The notes under the pieces were generated by a model. That model was not told the DNA's origin and ran no database searches. It saw only the letters and a list, made by a program, of their open reading frames with translations. Of a DNA stretch of 64,000 nt, positions 51,975 to 61,729 are shown piece by piece. This DNA is from an uncultured Amaricoccus sp. (GTDB lineage Bacteria > Pseudomonadota > Alphaproteobacteria > Rhodobacterales > Rhodobacteraceae). Positions within the stretch are counted from its first letter, which is position 1. Every line of letters starts with the position of its first letter. The position numbers were made by a program, and so were the translations under genes. Location: assembly GCF_937891315.1 (NCBI RefSeq), contig NZ_CALAGI010000067.1:1-64000 (forward strand). Reading direction: 5' to 3'.

Positions 51975-52570
51975 TCCCGGCACAGGCCCCGGGTGCGCAG
52001 GAAGCCAAGCACCTCGAGCAGCGGCAGGCCGAGGACCGAGAAATAATCCCCCTGAACCCGCGTGAAGAGCTGCGCGCCGCCCGCTTCGAGCCGATAGGCG
52101 CCGACGGTGTCGAGCAGCGCGTCGCCCTGCCCGGCGATATAGTCGTCGAGAAATCCGTCGCTGAACGGTCGCGCCATCATCTGGGCCCTGCCGACATGCC
52201 GCCAGACCGGTGCCCCCAGTTCGTAGATCACGGCGGCCGACAGGAGCTCGTGGGTCTTTCCCCGCAGAAACGCCAGATGCTCACGCGCCTCGGCGAGATC
52301 CTGCGGCTTGTCGAGCATGCGTCCTTCGCAGACCAGCACCTGATCCGCGCCCAGAACGACACGACCGGGTTCCCGCGCCGAGACGCGCCGCGCCTTGAAT
52401 TCGGCCAATGTGTCGGCGACGTCGCGCGCCGCGGCGCCTTCCGCCGCCATCCCTGCCTTGACCGCCGTCTCGTCGACAAGGGCCGGCGCGATTTCGATCT
52501 CGACACCGGCCTGGCGCAACAGGTCCGCCCGGCTTCTGGAGCGCGACGCGAGAATCAGCGGCGATGTCAT
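51971..52570 (-). CDS. maf: Maf-like nucleotide pyrophosphatase
   Basis: A 199-residue Maf protein hydrolysing non-canonical or specific NTPs to NMPs. The N-terminal PLILASRSRSRADLLRQAG is the family signature, VVLGADQVLV holds the catalytic Asp, and DTVGAYRLE the later conserved acidic segment. The start is placed at MTSPLILAS; the upstream frame runs into the origin region. It is first in the minus-strand cluster maf-aroE-coaE-dnaQ. Confidence 0.93.
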   Translation of the reverse strand: MTSPLILASRSRSRADLLRQAGVEIEIAPALVDETAVKAGMAAEGAAARDVADTLAEFKARRVSAREPGRVVLGADQVLVCEGRMLDKPQDLAEAREHLAFLRGKTHELLSAAVIYELGAPVWRHVGRAQMMARPFSDGFLDDYIAGQGDALLDTVGAYRLEAGGAQLFTRVQGDYFSVLGLPLLEVLGFLRTRGLCRE

Positions 52571-53139
52571 TTCAGACCCAGAAGCCTCGCGAACCAGACG
52601 GGCCGCCGTTTTCGCGCGCATTCACCCGCGGCGCAAGGGTTCCGGACGCTGCGTTCGTGCCAGATTTCTCGGGACGGATCGGTGGATAAGTCGGGTAAAT
52701 CACGCTTGAGACTTTCGTGAACCGGGAACGTCGCCTGAACCGCGACCTTTACCCTTCTTCAATCCACAGGCCGGGCCTCCGCGTTGTTAGGAATTCGGAT
52801 GCTTGGGATAACTCGAAACAGACCCCCGATTCAGGCTTGCCGCTGCGCAGGACGCGCATGTGAATCATCGTCGAGTCGCAAGATAGCCAATTGTTTTTGC
52901 TATATAAATTTCTCATGTTCTCAACCAATGGTTGTGTTGCGGGCGCGGGTAGAATTTTTCAAAACCTGTGGAAAACTATGTGGGAAGATTCTTCCATTCG
53001 TTAATCCCCGTAATTCCCCGGCCATCCTTCTTCACCAATTATAAAGATTCAGATCCGTCTGAGAGTGGTCCGGGCCCGGGGTTGCGCGACAGGACCCGCG
53101 TGCTACGAACTTCCAAGCCCGAGTTGATGGAGATGGCTG
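52571..53139. other. candidate chromosomal replication origin (oriC) region
   Basis: A 569-bp gene-free, comparatively AT-rich region between the divergent maf and hemJ. DnaA-box-like sequences: TGTGGAAAA (52967-52975), a full match to the relaxed box read in reverse; GGTGGATAA (52681-52689), one mismatch to the strict box; and weaker CAATCCACA near 52760. The AT-rich tract 52878-52925 could be the unwinding element. Five GANTC (CcrM) sites occur within 52828-53050, many more than expected at this base composition. Position in the conserved dnaQ...maf / hemJ-rho-mnmEG-parAB neighbourhood, with parS sites 3-5 kb away, supports the call. Promoters of maf and hemJ must also lie here. Confidence 0.65.
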
Positions 53140-53595
53140 GTGCGCGAGATTCTGTCGGCCGTTTATCCCTGGACCAAGGTCTTGCATATCGTCTCGATGG
53201 TCGCCTGGATGGCCGGGCTCTTCTATCTGCCGCGGCTCTTCGTCTATCACGCGGAGAAGGCGCCACCGGGAACCGAGACTTCGGAGCTGTTCAAGGTCAT
53301 GGAACGCAGGTTGCTGCGGGCGATCATGAATCCGGCGATGTTCGGGACCTGGATCTTCGGCGGCATGCTGCTCCTGACTCCGGGCATCATAGACTGGCGG
53401 CACGATTTCTGGATTTACCCGAAGCTGTCGGCGGTTGGCCTGCTCACCTGGTTCCACCATTGGCTGGGGCGACGACGCAAGGACTTCAAGGCGGATCGCA
53501 ATCTGGTGTCGGGACGGCACTATCGCATGATGAACGAAATTCCGACCCTGTCGCTCCTGCTGATCGTCACCATGGTCGTGGTCAGGCCGTTCTGA
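53140..53595 (+). CDS. hemJ: protoporphyrinogen IX oxidase HemJ
   Basis: A 151-residue inner-membrane protein with four helices that oxidises protoporphyrinogen IX to protoporphyrin IX in heme synthesis. Conserved residues include WTKVLHIVSMVAWMAGLFYLPRLFVYH (His16 and the RLFVYH end) and the second-half KLSAVGLLTWFHHW. Length is typical of short HemJ proteins. The start is GTG with GGAG seven bases upstream. It is the first gene to the right of the candidate origin. Confidence 0.93.
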   Translation: MREILSAVYPWTKVLHIVSMVAWMAGLFYLPRLFVYHAEKAPPGTETSELFKVMERRLLRAIMNPAMFGTWIFGGMLLLTPGIIDWRHDFWIYPKLSAVGLLTWFHHWLGRRRKDFKADRNLVSGRHYRMMNEIPTLSLLLIVTMVVVRPF

Positions 53596-53604
53596 GAGGT
53601 AAAG

Positions 53605-53716
53605 AAGATTTGACTCCCCCCGAATCTTGTGACAAGGGATTCCGAAAGCGACGCGTTTTCGCGTGCTCGCCCTCCCCCCATCTTTTCCCATCCCCGAGGA
53701 ATGTCTGATTACTCCG

Positions 53717-53733
<17 letters not shown>
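53605..53733 (+). promoter_or_regulatory. rho leader: hairpins and a ten-codon reading frame
   Basis: Upstream of rho are AAGATT/AATCTT (53605-53628) and a tighter hairpin ACGCG-TTTT-CGCGT (53651-53664). An ATG at 53701, right after GAGGA, opens a ten-codon frame (MSDYSDGFIF) that ends with TGA at 53731-53733, inside the rho gene. Rho is autoregulated in other bacteria through its leader, so these elements may matter. The short frame could also be chance. Confidence 0.35.
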
Positions 53734-55000
<1,267 letters not shown>

Positions 55001-55028
55001 CTGATCCAGATTTCGAATTACTGTCGGA

Positions 55029-56321
55029 ATGCTTGACACGATCTTTGCTCAGGCCAGCGCGCCGGGTCGGTCGGCCGTTGCGATCATCCGGATTTCCGGG
55101 GTTTCCGCCTTCGCGGCGCTGGAGCTGCTCGCCGGCGCGCGGCCGCCGGATCGGCTGGCAAGCGTCCGGTGGATCCGCGATCCGCGGGATGGATCGCGGA
55201 TCGATCAAGCGTTGATCCTCTGCTTTCCCGGCCCGGGCAGTTTCACCGGCGAGGACGTGGTCGAACTGCAGACCCACGGTAGTCCGGCGGTGGTTCGCGC
55301 GCTGTTGGGGGCGCTCGCGCGATTGCCCAACGTGCGGGCGGCGGAGCCGGGGGAATTCACGCGGCGGGCGCTGATGAACGCGCGTCTCGATCTCGCGCAG
55401 GTCGAGGGACTCGGCGACTTGCTGGCGGCGGAGACCGCCGCCCAGATGCGCCAGGCGACGACGCTGATGAGCGGTGTCTTTTCCAGACGCGCCGGGGGAT
55501 GGCGGGATGCCTTGGTCGGCGCCATGGCACTGGTCGAGGCGTCGATCGACTTCTCCGATGAAGACCTCCCGGATGATCTGTTGGAGCCGGCCGAGGCGAT
55601 GCTCCGCGACGTGCTTCGGGATCTGCGGGCGGAACTGAATGGTACGGCCGCGGCGAAGCGGCTCCGCGAAGGGTTCGAGGTCGCGTTGGTCGGCGCGCCG
55701 AATGTGGGAAAGTCCACGCTTCTGAACGCCATTGCCGGAAGAGACGTGGCGATCACCTCGGAACGCGCGGGGACGACACGGGATGTGCTTGAGGTTCGCC
55801 TCGATCTTGGCGGCCTTCCGGTGACGATGCTGGACATGGCGGGGATGCGCGCCGCCGATGATGAGATCGAGCGCATCGGCGTCGATCGGGCAGTTGGGCG
55901 CGCCACGATGGCGGACATGCGGATCTTTCTGGTCGAGAAGGGCGGAAGCATTCCACCCGGCGTGGAGAGGCTTCCGGGGGACATCGTCCTCCGCGCCAAG
56001 GCGGATCTCGATGACGTGCGCGGGGACGGTGTGTCGGGTCTGACCGGCGCCGGTGTGAGCGATCTGTTGGATCGCGTGGCGGAGGAGCTTGGGCGTCGCG
56101 CGGAGGGAGCGAGTTCCACATCGCATATTCGACAGGAAGGGGCGATCGGGGCCGCCGCCACCGCGATCGAAGCGGCGATGGCGAGACTCGCGGGATCGGA
56201 GGTCGATTTCCTCGCCGAGGATTTGCGGTCGGCGCTGCGCAGCCTTGATTTTCTTGTCGGCCGCGTGGATGTAGAAGCGATTCTTGATGTGATCTTCCGC
56301 GACTTCTGCCTGGGCAAGTGA
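55029..56321 (+). CDS. mnmE: tRNA modification GTPase MnmE
   Basis: A 430-residue GTPase that works with MnmG to modify uridine 34 of tRNAs. The N-terminal folate-binding domain (APGRSAVAIIRISG) is followed by helices with TRRALMNARLDLAQVEG. The G domain has G1 GAPNVGKST (222-230) and G2 SERAGTTRD. G3 is DMAG (269-272; usually DTAG), and the G4 site reads AKAD (323-326) in place of NKxD. The C-terminus ends CLGK, close to the CxGK folate/cysteine motif. It is about 25 residues shorter than E. coli MnmE. The G4 change suggests relaxed guanine specificity or divergence, yet the protein otherwise looks intact. Confidence 0.94.
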   Translation: MLDTIFAQASAPGRSAVAIIRISGVSAFAALELLAGARPPDRLASVRWIRDPRDGSRIDQALILCFPGPGSFTGEDVVELQTHGSPAVVRALLGALARLPNVRAAEPGEFTRRALMNARLDLAQVEGLGDLLAAETAAQMRQATTLMSGVFSRRAGGWRDALVGAMALVEASIDFSDEDLPDDLLEPAEAMLRDVLRDLRAELNGTAAAKRLREGFEVALVGAPNVGKSTLLNAIAGRDVAITSERAGTTRDVLEVRLDLGGLPVTMLDMAGMRAADDEIERIGVDRAVGRATMADMRIFLVEKGGSIPPGVERLPGDIVLRAKADLDDVRGDGVSGLTGAGVSDLLDRVAEELGRRAEGASSTSHIRQEGAIGAAATAIEAAMARLAGSEVDFLAEDLRSALRSLDFLVGRVDVEAILDVIFRDFCLGK

Positions 56322-56326
56322 GGGGC

Positions 56327-56342
56327 TGTTTCACGTGAAACA
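56327..56342. promoter_or_regulatory. parS centromere site 1
   Basis: A perfect 16-bp TGTTTCACGTGAAACA palindrome, the ParB-binding consensus. It lies in the mnmE-mnmG junction and covers the mnmG GTG start codon, 3.3 kb before parB. Confidence 0.95.
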
Positions 56343-58206
56343 TGGCGACTATGACGTGATCGTCGTTGGTGGTGGCCACGCCGGTACCGAAGCGGCGCTC
56401 GTCGCGGCCCGGATGGGGGCGCGCGCGCTGCTCGTCACGCATCGGTTTGATCGGATTGGGGAAATGTCGTGCAATCCGGCCATTGGCGGGCTGGGGAAGG
56501 GTCATATCGTTCGGGAAATTGACGCGCTTGACGGAGTAATGGGTCGATCAGCGGACGCGGCCGGGATCCAGTTCCGCCTTCTGAACAGAAAGAAGGGCCC
56601 GGCCGCTCAGGGACCAAGAACGCAGGCCGACCGGGCGCTGTATCGTCGGGCGGTCCAGGAGTACGTGCGGGCGACGATCAATCTGGAGGTGATGGAATGC
56701 GAAGTCACGGACCTGATTGAAGAATGCGGACAGGTTCGCGGGGTTCGTGCTTCCGGCGACCTGGAAGTGCGATCACGCACGGTGGTGATCACGACCGGAA
56801 CATTCCTGCGCGGCCAGATCCATCTGGGTGAGGAGTCCTGGTCGGCTGGTCGGGCGGGCGATCCGGCGGCGGAGCGCCTTGCGCGTCGCATCGCGGATTT
56901 CGGTCTTCCGCTCGGGCGCCTCAAGACGGGGACCCCGCCGCGGCTCGCGCGGGATTCAATCGATTGGTCGGTTCTCGAGGCTCAACACGGGGACGAGGAT
57001 GCGACCATGCTGTCGTTTCTCTCGGTCGGGCCCGAGGTTCGACAGGTGACTTGCGGCATCACCCACACCAACGAGCGTGTGCACGAGATCATTCGGGCGA
57101 ATCTCCACCGCTCGCCGGTCTATGGCGGGCGGATCGCCGGCAGTGGGCCCCGATACTGCCCTTCGATCGAGGACAAGATTGTCCGGTTCGCGGAGAAGTC
57201 GTCGCACCAGATCTTTCTCGAACCGGAGGGGCTGGATTCCGACACCGTCTATCCGAACGGAATTTCGACGTCGCTTCCGGCGGAGGTCCAGCTGGCGCTG
57301 GTTCGGTCCATGCAAGGCCTTGAGAACGCGGCAATTTCGCGTCCAGGCTATGCGATCGAGTACGATTACGTCGATCCGCGGGCGCTCGATTCCAGCCTCG
57401 CGGTCAAGGCGCTTCCCGGGCTCTACCTCGCGGGCCAGATCAACGGTACGACGGGATACGAGGAGGCCGCGGGTCAGGGTCTCGTCGCCGGGATCAACGC
57501 CACGCGCCGTGCGAGGGGTGAGGCGCCGATCATCCTTCCGCGGTCAAATTCGATCATCGGGGTGATGATCGACGATCTCGTCACCAAGGGTGTGACGGAG
57601 CCCTATCGGATGTTTACCTCCCGGGCCGAGTATCGATTGCACCTGCGCGCCGACAATGCTGACCAGAGATTGACCCCGCTCGGGATCGACATTGGCTGTG
57701 TCGGCGAGAGGCGGACGGCCATGTTTCTCAATAAAGTCAAGGATTTGGGTGCGGCGGAGCGAGCCATGGGGTCGATTTCGGTATCACCGGAGGAAGCATC
57801 CGCGATCGGAATAGAGGTCAGCCCGGACGGGGTGCGGCGCTCGGCGCTCGACCTGTTTGGCTTTGCCGGCGGGACGGCGGCGGGACTCATGGCGGCCTTT
57901 CCAGTTCTCGCGGATCACGATCCTGCCTTGATCGAACAGCTTCGCAAGCAAGCGCTTTATGAGCCCTATCTTGCACAGCAACGGTCCCAAATCGCGCAAT
58001 TGGAGCGGGACGAAGCTGTTCCGCTGCCGGAGACGTTTGACTACACGGTCATGCCGGGCCTCTCGAACGAGCTTCGTGCAAAGCTCGCACTGATCCGCCC
58101 CGGCACGCTTGGGCAGGCAGGCCGGATCGAGGGTATGAACGCCGCCACACTCGCGCTTCTGCTGGTGCGGGTGCGGCAGGCCGAGGCCGCGCGCAAGGCG
58201 TCATGA
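56335..58206 (+). CDS. mnmG: tRNA uridine-5-carboxymethylaminomethyl modification enzyme MnmG
   Basis: A 623-residue FAD protein, partner of MnmE. The FAD-binding motif is VIVVGGGHAGTEAALVAARMG, followed by CNPAIGGLGKGHIVREIDALDG with the catalytic Cys, GTFLRGQIHLG, and the second-half NGTTGYEEAAGQG. The C-terminal helical domain has ELRAKLALIRPGTLGQAGRI. The start is GTG at 56335 with GAGGGG upstream. In relatives the protein often begins MFHVKH, encoded by the same parS palindrome; here the preceding codons are CTG TTT CAC, so GTG is the first usable start. The third codon position looks less GC-biased than in neighbours. Confidence 0.96.
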   Translation: MKHGDYDVIVVGGGHAGTEAALVAARMGARALLVTHRFDRIGEMSCNPAIGGLGKGHIVREIDALDGVMGRSADAAGIQFRLLNRKKGPAAQGPRTQADRALYRRAVQEYVRATINLEVMECEVTDLIEECGQVRGVRASGDLEVRSRTVVITTGTFLRGQIHLGEESWSAGRAGDPAAERLARRIADFGLPLGRLKTGTPPRLARDSIDWSVLEAQHGDEDATMLSFLSVGPEVRQVTCGITHTNERVHEIIRANLHRSPVYGGRIAGSGPRYCPSIEDKIVRFAEKSSHQIFLEPEGLDSDTVYPNGISTSLPAEVQLALVRSMQGLENAAISRPGYAIEYDYVDPRALDSSLAVKALPGLYLAGQINGTTGYEEAAGQGLVAGINATRRARGEAPIILPRSNSIIGVMIDDLVTKGVTEPYRMFTSRAEYRLHLRADNADQRLTPLGIDIGCVGERRTAMFLNKVKDLGAAERAMGSISVSPEEASAIGIEVSPDGVRRSALDLFGFAGGTAAGLMAAFPVLADHDPALIEQLRKQALYEPYLAQQRSQIAQLERDEAVPLPETFDYTVMPGLSNELRAKLALIRPGTLGQAGRIEGMNAATLALLLVRVRQAEAARKAS

Positions 58207-58817
58207 GCGCGCCGGAGACACTGGCGGGGCTCGATGTTTCACGTGAAACATTGGAGCGGCTGACCATCTATCACGACCTCCTCAGGAAATGGAACGCGAA
58301 GATCAATCTCGTGTCCCGCGCCTCGCTCGAAGGAGCCTGGACGCGCCATTTCGCGGATTCGCTGCAGCTTCTCGATCTCGCGCCCCCGCGTGCCGATCGA
58401 CGAAGCTGGGTTGATCTCGGAGCGGGCGCCGGATTTCCCGGGCTCGTCGTCGCGATCGCGCGGCCGGATGTCCGCGTCCTGCTTGTCGAGAGCGACGCGC
58501 GCAAGGTCGCCTTCCTCCGAGCCGTTGCGACCGCGACCGGCGTGAGCCCGATCATCCACGAAGCACGCATCGAAGCACTGCCGGGCCTTGATGCCGATAT
58601 CCTTTCGGCCAGGGCGCTGGCCCCACTTGCGAAGCTTCTCGCATATGCGGAAAAACACCGTGCCCCAACGGGTATTTGCTTGTTTCCCAAGGGCGGCACG
58701 GTGCATAAGGAGATCGCCGACGCGGAACGGCAATGGCGCTTCGAATACCGCGTTCACCCCAGCCGCACCGATCCCGAAGCGGCGATCGTCGAAATTGGAG
58801 CCTTGGCCCGTGCTTGA
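58203..58817 (+). CDS. rsmG: 16S rRNA (guanine527-N7)-methyltransferase RsmG
   Basis: A 204-residue S-adenosylmethionine-dependent methyltransferase acting on G527 of 16S rRNA. The cofactor motif is WVDLGAGAGFPGLVVAI; LLVESDARKVAFLRAV is the second Rossmann segment and SARALAPLAKLL the active-site loop. The ATG overlaps the mnmG stop (ATGA). Codons for DVSRETL are encoded by the second parS site, so the palindrome is kept within a coding sequence. Confidence 0.96.
   Translation: MSAPETLAGLDVSRETLERLTIYHDLLRKWNAKINLVSRASLEGAWTRHFADSLQLLDLAPPRADRRSWVDLGAGAGFPGLVVAIARPDVRVLLVESDARKVAFLRAVATATGVSPIIHEARIEALPGLDADILSARALAPLAKLLAYAEKHRAPTGICLFPKGGTVHKEIADAERQWRFEYRVHPSRTDPEAAIVEIGALARA
58235..58250. 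promoter_or_regulatory. parS centromere site 2
   Basis: A second perfect TGTTTCACGTGAAACA, inside the rsmG reading frame near its 5' end, 1.9 kb from site 1. Two exact copies of a 16-bp palindrome beside parAB leave little doubt about their function. Confidence 0.95.
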
Positions 58818-59631
58818 ACCTATGCGCGACCCGCAAGCCAAGCCGCATATCCTCGCCATCGCCAATCAGAAGGGCGGAGTCGGCAAGACGACGACGGCGA
58901 TCAATCTTGGAACGGCCCTCGCGGCCCTCGGGCACCGCGTGCTCCTGATCGATCTCGATCCGCAGGGAAACGCCTCCACCGGCCTCGGGGTCCCGTCGGC
59001 GGAGCGTGATTTCACCTCCTACGACCTCCTGTTCGACAAGGACGAACCGGTGCAGGCGACGGAAACGCTTGTCCCCAATCTCCGGCTGATCCCCGCCACG
59101 TCGGATCTGAGTTCGGCCGATGTCGACATGGTCGCCGACCCGCGTCGTCTCCACAAGATGGAGGATGCGTTGGGGGCGAATGTCATCGACCTCGTGCTTC
59201 AGGACTATATCCTGATCGATTGCCCGCCGTCGCTGAACCTCCTCACCATCAACGCGCTGGTCGCCGCTGATTCCGTCCTGGTGCCGTTGCAGTGTGAGTT
59301 CTTCGCGCTGGAAGGCCTTTCCCAGCTCATGCGGACCGTCCAGAGCGTGCGCGCCACCTCCAATCACCGGCTCCGCATACAAGGTATTGTGTTGACAATG
59401 TTCGATCGCCGCAACAACTTGTCTGGACAGGTCGCGGCGGACGTGCGCGAGACACTTGGGACGCTGGTCTATGACACGATCATTCCGCGGAACGTCCGGC
59501 TCAGCGAAGCGCCGTCGCATGCCATGCCGGCGCTGATCTACGATCACGCCAGTTCGGGCAGCGTGGCCTATCAGAAACTCGCGGGGGAATTGCTCGCCCG
59601 CATGGGCGGCCAGGCCGTCGAGCCGGCTTGA
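58810..59631 (+). CDS. parA: chromosome partitioning ATPase ParA
   Basis: A 273-residue deviant-Walker ATPase that moves ParB-parS complexes apart. Walker A' is KGGVGKTT (about 21-28), A'' LLIDLDPQGNAS and Walker B LIDCPPSLNLL. Length is typical of chromosomal ParA without a helix-turn-helix extension. Start: the GTG at 58810 has GGAG nine bases upstream and overlaps rsmG by eight bases. An ATG four codons later (58822) lacks a ribosome-binding site but is also possible. parB follows. Confidence 0.95.
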   Translation: MLEPMRDPQAKPHILAIANQKGGVGKTTTAINLGTALAALGHRVLLIDLDPQGNASTGLGVPSAERDFTSYDLLFDKDEPVQATETLVPNLRLIPATSDLSSADVDMVADPRRLHKMEDALGANVIDLVLQDYILIDCPPSLNLLTINALVAADSVLVPLQCEFFALEGLSQLMRTVQSVRATSNHRLRIQGIVLTMFDRRNNLSGQVAADVRETLGTLVYDTIIPRNVRLSEAPSHAMPALIYDHASSGSVAYQKLAGELLARMGGQAVEPA

Positions 59632-59642
59632 AGGGGATGGCC

Positions 59643-60518
59643 ATGGAGAAAAAGGGTCTGGGCCGCGGTCTTTCCGCCCTCCTCGCCGATATTGCCCAGC
59701 CGGAGGAGCCTGCGCGTCCCGCCAGCGCCGGATCCGGAGCCCGACAGATCCCGATCGAGCAGGTTCATCCGAATCCGAACCAGCCCCGCCGGGACTTCGA
59801 CGACAAGCATCTGCAGGACCTCGCGGCTTCGATCCGCGAAAAGGGCATCATCCAGCCGCTTATCCTGCGGCCGCGTCCCGGCAACCCGACTGAATACGAG
59901 ATCGTCGCCGGCGAGCGCCGCTGGCGCGCCGCGCAGCTCGCCGCCGTGCATGAATTGCCCGCGGTCATCCGCGAGCTGGACGACACCGAGGTTCTGGAAG
60001 TCGCGATCATCGAGAATATCCAGCGCGCCGATCTCAACGCGGTCGAGGAGGCGCTCGGCTATCGGCAGTTGATGGACCGTTTCGGCCATACGCAGGAACG
60101 CCTCGCCGAGGCGCTCGGCAAGAGCCGTAGCCATATCGCGAACTTGCTGCGCCTGCTCACATTGCCGGAGCCGGTCATCGACCTGCTGCGCACCGGCCGG
60201 CTCAGCGCCGGCCACGCCCGCGCGCTGGTCACGGCGACCAATCCGGAAGCCCTCGCCCGTCAGGTGATCGACCGCGATCTCTCGGTGCGGCAGACCGAGC
60301 AACTCGCCCGCGCCGCGGCCTCGCCGGTCGTCGAGCGGGGCGCGGCGCGTCCGGCGGCGAAGGACGCGGACACAAGGGCGCTGGAGGAGGATCTGACCGC
60401 GAATCTCCGGTTGAAGGTCAGCATCGAGCACAAGCCCGGCCGTCATTCCGGTGAAGTTCGTATCCGGTACGGCAATCTGGAAGAGCTCGACGGTCTCTGC
60501 CAACTGCTCCAGCGCTGA
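59643..60518 (+). CDS. parB: chromosome partitioning protein ParB
   Basis: A 291-residue CTP-dependent DNA clamp that loads at parS. The N-terminal motif KGLGRGLSALLAD contacts ParA. The CTP-binding ParB/Srx domain has NPNQPRRDFD and GERRWRAA (90-97). The helix-turn-helix region includes LAEALGKSRSHIANLLRLL, and the C-terminal dimerisation domain ends NLEELDGLCQLLQR. The start at 59643 is preceded by AAGGGG at six bases; two upstream in-frame codons (59628 TTG, 59637 ATG) are less well placed. Confidence 0.96.
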   Translation: MEKKGLGRGLSALLADIAQPEEPARPASAGSGARQIPIEQVHPNPNQPRRDFDDKHLQDLAASIREKGIIQPLILRPRPGNPTEYEIVAGERRWRAAQLAAVHELPAVIRELDDTEVLEVAIIENIQRADLNAVEEALGYRQLMDRFGHTQERLAEALGKSRSHIANLLRLLTLPEPVIDLLRTGRLSAGHARALVTATNPEALARQVIDRDLSVRQTEQLARAAASPVVERGAARPAAKDADTRALEEDLTANLRLKVSIEHKPGRHSGEVRIRYGNLEELDGLCQLLQR

Positions 60519-60558
60519 GGGGGTAGTTCAGTACCTCAAGCTGCACGGCCGAGACTAT

Positions 60559-61725
60559 CTACCGAACCAGAACCTTGAGCACGTGGTTCAGCACCGGCCG
60601 ACCCGCCGCCGTCGCACGCAGGCTGCTTCCGTGCCGCTCGATCAGGCCGTGCGCCGTCAGCTCCCCGACCGCGCCGGCGTCGAGCTCCGCCCCGGACAGA
60701 GCGCGATACCGCCCGAGATCGATCCCCTCGCGCAACCGCAATCCCATCAGCAGCATCTCGATCGCGCGATCTTCCACCGCCACGATCTCCCGGTTCGAAT
60801 TTCCGCCGTCGCCGCGCTCGACCGCCACCAGCCAGTCTTCCGGTCGCGACGTCGTCTCGGTCGCCCAGCGGACGCCGCCAATCGTCAGCCGCCCATGCGC
60901 CCCCGGCCCGACGCCCGCGTAATCTCCCGACCGCCAATAGGTGAGATTGTGCCGCCCCTCGGCCCCCGGCCGCGCATGGTTCGAGATCTCGTAGGCGGGC
61001 ATACCCGCCGCGCCGCAAATCTCCTGCGTCGCAAGATAGAGGTCCGCGCCCAGGTCGGCGTCGGGCAATCCGCGCAACCGGCCGCGCGCCGCGAGATCGC
61101 CGAACCGTGTGCCGGCTTCGATCGTCAGCTGGTAGAGCGACAGGTGATCCGCCGCCATGCGCAGCGCCTCGCCCAGTTCCGCCTCCCAGGCGGCGAGGCT
61201 CTGACCCTGCCGCGCATAGATGAGGTCGAAGCTCACGCGGTCAAACAGGCTCCGCGCCAGGTCGAACGCCGCCCGCGCCTCGGCCACGCTGTGCATCCGG
61301 CCGAGCGCCCGCAGATCGGTGTCGTTCAGCGCCTGAATGCCGATGGAGATCCGGTTGACGCCCGCGTCGCGATAGCCGCGGAACCGGCCGGCCTCGACCG
61401 AGGTCGGATTGGCCTCGAGTGTGATTTCGCAGCGCTCCGCCAGTGTCCAGGCCGCGCCGATCGTCCCGATCACCTCCGCCACCGTCTCCGGCGGCATCAG
61501 GCTCGGCGTTCCGCCGCCGAAAAAGATGCTGGTGACCGCGCGGCCGGGTACCTCCCGCGCCACCGCCCGAAGCTCGGCGACCAAAGCGGCGCGCCAGCGG
61601 TCCTGATCGACGCCGGCGCGGACATGGCTGTTGAAATCGCAATAGGGGCATTTCGCCAGGCAGAAAGGCCAGTGGACATAGACGCCGAATCCGCCCGCCC
61701 GCCAATCCTCGGCGCGTGCCGCCAT
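60559..61725 (-). CDS. hemW: heme chaperone / radical SAM protein HemW
   Basis: A 388-residue radical SAM protein related to coproporphyrinogen dehydrogenase HemN. The iron-sulfur motif CLAKCPYCDF (Cys22, Cys26, Cys29) is followed by FFGGGTPSLM and LEANPTS. The protein lacks the HemN-specific N-terminal extension, so it is assigned to HemW, which binds heme for delivery. The start is set at MAARAEDWRAGG, four bases after the rdgB stop; an upstream ATG (61785) would overlap rdgB by 56 bases. It converges on parB. Confidence 0.93.
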   Translation of the reverse strand: MAARAEDWRAGGFGVYVHWPFCLAKCPYCDFNSHVRAGVDQDRWRAALVAELRAVAREVPGRAVTSIFFGGGTPSLMPPETVAEVIGTIGAAWTLAERCEITLEANPTSVEAGRFRGYRDAGVNRISIGIQALNDTDLRALGRMHSVAEARAAFDLARSLFDRVSFDLIYARQGQSLAAWEAELGEALRMAADHLSLYQLTIEAGTRFGDLAARGRLRGLPDADLGADLYLATQEICGAAGMPAYEISNHARPGAEGRHNLTYWRSGDYAGVGPGAHGRLTIGGVRWATETTSRPEDWLVAVERGDGGNSNREIVAVEDRAIEMLLMGLRLREGIDLGRYRALSGAELDAGAVGELTAHGLIERHGSSLRATAAGRPVLNHVLKVLVR

Positions 61726-61729
61726 CGCG

